From NCBI GenBank assembly GCA_963843465.1, contig CAWJKP010000002.1, positions 248,001 to 312,000 of the forward strand: DNA of 64,000 nt, in the 5' to 3' direction. The DNA comes from CAWJKP01 sp963843465. GTDB lineage: Bacteria > Planctomycetota > Planctomycetia > Pirellulales > Thermoguttaceae. Below, piece after piece: positions 61,658-64,000 of this stretch; within the stretch, counting starts at the first letter, position 1; each line of letters opens with the position of its first letter. The translations under genes were made by a program, and so were the position numbers. The notes under the pieces are model-generated. The model worked only from the letters and a program-made list of their open reading frames with translations, was not told the DNA's origin and did no database searches.

Positions 61658-63937
61658 CTACTTTCCCGACGGCGCTCCCACCGGCCCCTTCTTCGGCCTT
61701 CGGCGGATCCCGGCCACGACCTGGATCACCTCGTCTTCCTCGCGCTTGGGCGTGAGCCGGTTGGAGACCAGGGTCTCGAAGATCAGCACCACCAGCACCG
61801 CGGTCAGCAGCAGGCCCCAGAGACTCTTCCCCTCGCGGAGCAATTTGAAGACGCCGTCCAGGTGTTCCGGGTCGTCGGCGAAAATCAGCGGGGTCTTGCC
61901 GAAGCGCTTGGTCAAGTCTTCGCGGCTGATCTTCGCCGGGTTGGATTCCTCCGGATCGACGTTCACCGCATAGGCGATCTCGACGGGCTTGGCGCCGCCC
62001 AGCAGGCGGACCAGGTAGACGCCGATTTCGTCCGTGTCGGGATAACGGAACTCCTTCAGCCGCTGCCCCTTCTCATCCACCAACTTGAAGCGGTTGACCG
62101 TGCCGGACGGAGGCTGGATTTCGACGCTGGCGGACCGCAGCTTCTCGTCCAGCGGGACCACCAGCGGCAAGCCAGCCAGGGCCGTATGCAGGGTCTGCTC
62201 GGCGCCGGCGAACTGGAAGGTCATGCGGGCCAACAGCGGCAGGAACAGGGGCCGTAGGGGGAAGTTGCTCCAGCCCACGTGCCCGCTCGTGCCCAGCATC
62301 ACCACGTTGCCCCGTCCCACCTGCCGCTGGACCAACAGCGGCTCGCCGCCGTCGAGCCGGGCCAAGACGGCCAGGCCGGCCTGCTTGGCGTCGATGCGGA
62401 CGTGCTTGTAGACCAGCACCGACTGGTAGAGCGAGGGCGGATCGTTGAGCTGCCGCAGGGCGGGGTGCTTCTCGTCGAGGTAGGTGATGTTCCAACTGTC
62501 CCTGCCCTGGGCAGGGTCGGCCGCGCGGACGCCCAAAAGCTTTGCCGGCAGGAGCTGCCGCTTGGACTCTTCGTTCATGCGGTTGTACTCGTCCGGGTTG
62601 ACGTTCTCGCCGCAGATCCAGACCAGGTTCCCGCCGGCCTCGACGTAGCTCCGCAGCCGCTCGGCCACGTCCGCGCCCGGGGCCTTGAGGTTCACGCAGA
62701 AGACGGCCGTGTAGTCGGACAAGGGCTCGCGGCCCAACTCGGAAACGACGATCGGCGCGGCCTTGATGGCCCAGCTTCCGCCCTTGGCGGGCATCAGGGC
62801 CCGCTCGACGTAGAACGTGTCGTCGAGATAGGCGACGTCGTGCTTTTCGGACTTGACGATGGCCACGGGGATCCCCTGGCTGGTCTGGACGGTGAAGAAG
62901 CGGCGGTCGTCGTACTTCGAGCCGTCGTCGCCCACCAGGCGGACCTCGCCGCGGTGCAGTCCGCCCCGCTTGACGATGAAGGCGAACTCGTAGCTCACCT
63001 TGCCGGTCCTGGCGATCTTCAGGTCGGGGCTGCTGGCCTCCTTGACGCCGTCGATGTAGAGCTCCACGTGGCGCTCTTGGTCGACGGTGGACGTGTTGAG
63101 CAGCTCGGCCACGGCCTTCATGGGAATCCCGGCCACAGGGACCGAAGCCTCGACCTCGACCTTGGTGACCGCCACGTTGGGCTTGGGCGTGCGGTTGCAG
63201 TCGATGATCACCACGGGAATGTCGCGGATTTTCTTCTCGTCCTCGGAGAGTTGCTCGTCGGAATTGGCCTTGCCCGGAACGCCACGGAGGGCGTTCCCTA
63301 CAGGCTCGTCGCTTGCACGGAGCCCGTCCCAGGAGAGGAGTTGCTGATCGGTGACCACGAAGATGGTCTTGTTGGGGGCGTCGGACTTCAGCAGCACCCG
63401 CCGGGCGTCGGCGATCTTGGCGGCCAGGTCGGCCCGCATGTAGCTCACGTTCACCTGGTTGAGGATCGCTCGGGCGTTGTCCTGGGTGGCTTCCAGCTTG
63501 GCCTGGCCGGGGAGTTTCGGCCCGCCGGTCACCCAGAGGGCCACCTGGTCCTCGCTTTTGAGGGTGTCGAGGACCTGGCGGGTGGCGTCGCGGGCGGTCT
63601 CGAACCGCACCTTGCCCTGGTCGATCATCCCCATGCTGGCGGAGTTGTCGAGGACCACGGCCACGGCGGTCGCGGCCCCGCCGAACAGCGCGCGGAGATT
63701 GGTCACCGCCGGCCGGGACAGTCCCAGGGCGATCAACAGCAGCACCGCCACCCGCAGCAGCATCAGGAACAGGTCCTGGATCTTGCGGCGGCGGCGGGTC
63801 TTCTGCACGGCGACCCGCAGGAAGCGCAGCGTGCTGTAGGGCAGGTCCTTGGCCCGCTGGCGGCTGATCATGTGCAGGACCACGGGGATCAGGCCCGCCA
63901 GGGCGGCGGCGAGAAACAGGGGGACGGCGAAGGTCAT
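61658..63937 (-). CDS. BatA-like VWA membrane protein
   Basis: 759 residues. The N-terminal BatA domain (LFLAAALAGLIPVVLHMISR, LPYSTLRFLRVAVQKTRRRR KIQDLFLMLLRVAVLLL) is followed by a VWA domain with the metal site VVLDNSASMGM (DxSxS as DNSAS), a long beta-rich periplasmic part, a helix near the end (GLLLTAVLVVLIFETLVSNR) and a basic tail. ATG 63937 overlaps the stop of the upstream DUF58 gene (ATGA), so they are co-translated. These proteins work with MoxR ATPases on envelope stress or metal insertion. A palindrome-derived stretch VGNALRGVPGKAN lies at 63270-63310. A homologue occupies 1-1710. Confidence 0.85.
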   Translation of the reverse strand: MTFAVPLFLAAALAGLIPVVLHMISRQRAKDLPYSTLRFLRVAVQKTRRRRKIQDLFLMLLRVAVLLLIALGLSRPAVTNLRALFGGAATAVAVVLDNSASMGMIDQGKVRFETARDATRQVLDTLKSEDQVALWVTGGPKLPGQAKLEATQDNARAILNQVNVSYMRADLAAKIADARRVLLKSDAPNKTIFVVTDQQLLSWDGLRASDEPVGNALRGVPGKANSDEQLSEDEKKIRDIPVVIIDCNRTPKPNVAVTKVEVEASVPVAGIPMKAVAELLNTSTVDQERHVELYIDGVKEASSPDLKIARTGKVSYEFAFIVKRGGLHRGEVRLVGDDGSKYDDRRFFTVQTSQGIPVAIVKSEKHDVAYLDDTFYVERALMPAKGGSWAIKAAPIVVSELGREPLSDYTAVFCVNLKAPGADVAERLRSYVEAGGNLVWICGENVNPDEYNRMNEESKRQLLPAKLLGVRAADPAQGRDSWNITYLDEKHPALRQLNDPPSLYQSVLVYKHVRIDAKQAGLAVLARLDGGEPLLVQRQVGRGNVVMLGTSGHVGWSNFPLRPLFLPLLARMTFQFAGAEQTLHTALAGLPLVVPLDEKLRSASVEIQPPSGTVNRFKLVDEKGQRLKEFRYPDTDEIGVYLVRLLGGAKPVEIAYAVNVDPEESNPAKISREDLTKRFGKTPLIFADDPEHLDGVFKLLREGKSLWGLLLTAVLVVLIFETLVSNRLTPKREEDEVIQVVAGIRRRPKKGPVGAPSGK
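63276..63297. repeat. Short hairpin GGAACGCC/GGCGTTCC inside the VWA gene
   Basis: Arms of eight around a six-base loop. Codes NALRGVP within VGNALRGVPGKA, a stretch unlike its surroundings. Suggests another in-frame element. Confidence 0.5.
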
Positions 63938-63999
63938 GGACGGTTGCGCTTGGCGATGTAGCGGGAGAGCATGAAATCGTAGGGGACGGTGGTGTCGGT
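63934..63999 (-). CDS. C-terminal end of a DUF58-family protein
   Basis: The last 21 codons of a gene that continues beyond the window: TDTTVPYDFMLSRYIAKRNR P, then TGA at 63936-63934, which overlaps the ATG of the VWA gene. The segment VPYDFMLSRYIAKR fits the C-terminal end of DUF58 proteins, regular partners of BatA-like proteins. The call rests on 21 residues and operon position. Confidence 0.6.
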   Translation of the reverse strand, partial: TDTTVPYDFMLSRYIAKRNRP

Positions 64000-64000
64000 C

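Overview
The window is high-GC bacterial DNA and most likely comes from a planctomycete (Pirellulales-type) chromosome. The pointers are the mix of protein types: BatA-like VWA membrane proteins with a DUF58 neighbour, an SHD1-domain secreted protein, PQQ-type beta-propellers, transmembrane leucine-rich-repeat proteins, a GH29 fucosidase, hslV-hslU, and very many intergenic palindromes. This is inferred from gene content; no rRNA or tRNA gene was seen.

Layout. 1-5 kb: end of a BatA-like VWA protein, an orphan beta-class DNA methyltransferase with a possible restriction-enzyme scrap at its 3' end, an extended SDR, and an alkyltransferase-like/endonuclease V fusion split by a frameshift. 5-8.5 kb: small membrane proteins, a TIM-barrel sugar isomerase, a 1-kb stretch without a recognisable gene, and a 39-residue histone-H1-like protein. 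8.5-14 kb: hslV-hslU, a repeat-rich SHD1 protein, an isochorismatase-like hydrolase and a class IV aminotransferase. 14-16.6 kb: a scrap-heap region with a small lipoprotein, the 3' half of a group II intron (RT C-terminus plus domain V) and degenerate repeats. 16.6-25.2 kb: carB, several exported proteins, an outer-membrane barrel. 25.5-29 kb: a broken large gene of unknown function and two toxin-antitoxin modules, one truncated. 29.4-35.2 kb: a heavy-metal RND efflux operon (small exported CxxC protein, adaptor, pump). 35.5-47.8 kb: two PQQ propellers, small conserved proteins, a GNAT fused to a membrane domain, an LRR protein, a third TA module, a methyltransferase, a hemerythrin protein, TPR, MazG-like and REC-like proteins. 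48-51.2 kb: operon larC - membrane protein - mnmE. 51.2-57.7 kb: a TIR-domain protein, an unknown two-gene cassette, a TPR/glycosyltransferase pseudogene, a pectate-lyase-like beta-helix protein, a 13-repeat LRR protein. 58-64 kb: alpha-L-fucosidase, a duplicated membrane protein, a complete BatA-like VWA protein and the last codons of a DUF58 protein.

Two themes cut across the window. First, at least eight families of palindromic repeats fill the gaps between genes, and several families also sit inside genes in frame (MnmE, aminotransferase, beta-helix protein, VWA protein), adding 8-45 residues without breaking them, much like the Rickettsia palindromic elements. Second, six otherwise well-conserved genes (EndoV fusion, carB, RND pump, a toxin, the beta-helix protein, the unknown gene at 25.6-27.4 kb) each carry one or two single-base frame changes. 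Several fit a one-base loss, so residual assembly indels are the simplest explanation and these genes should not be called pseudogenes on this evidence alone.
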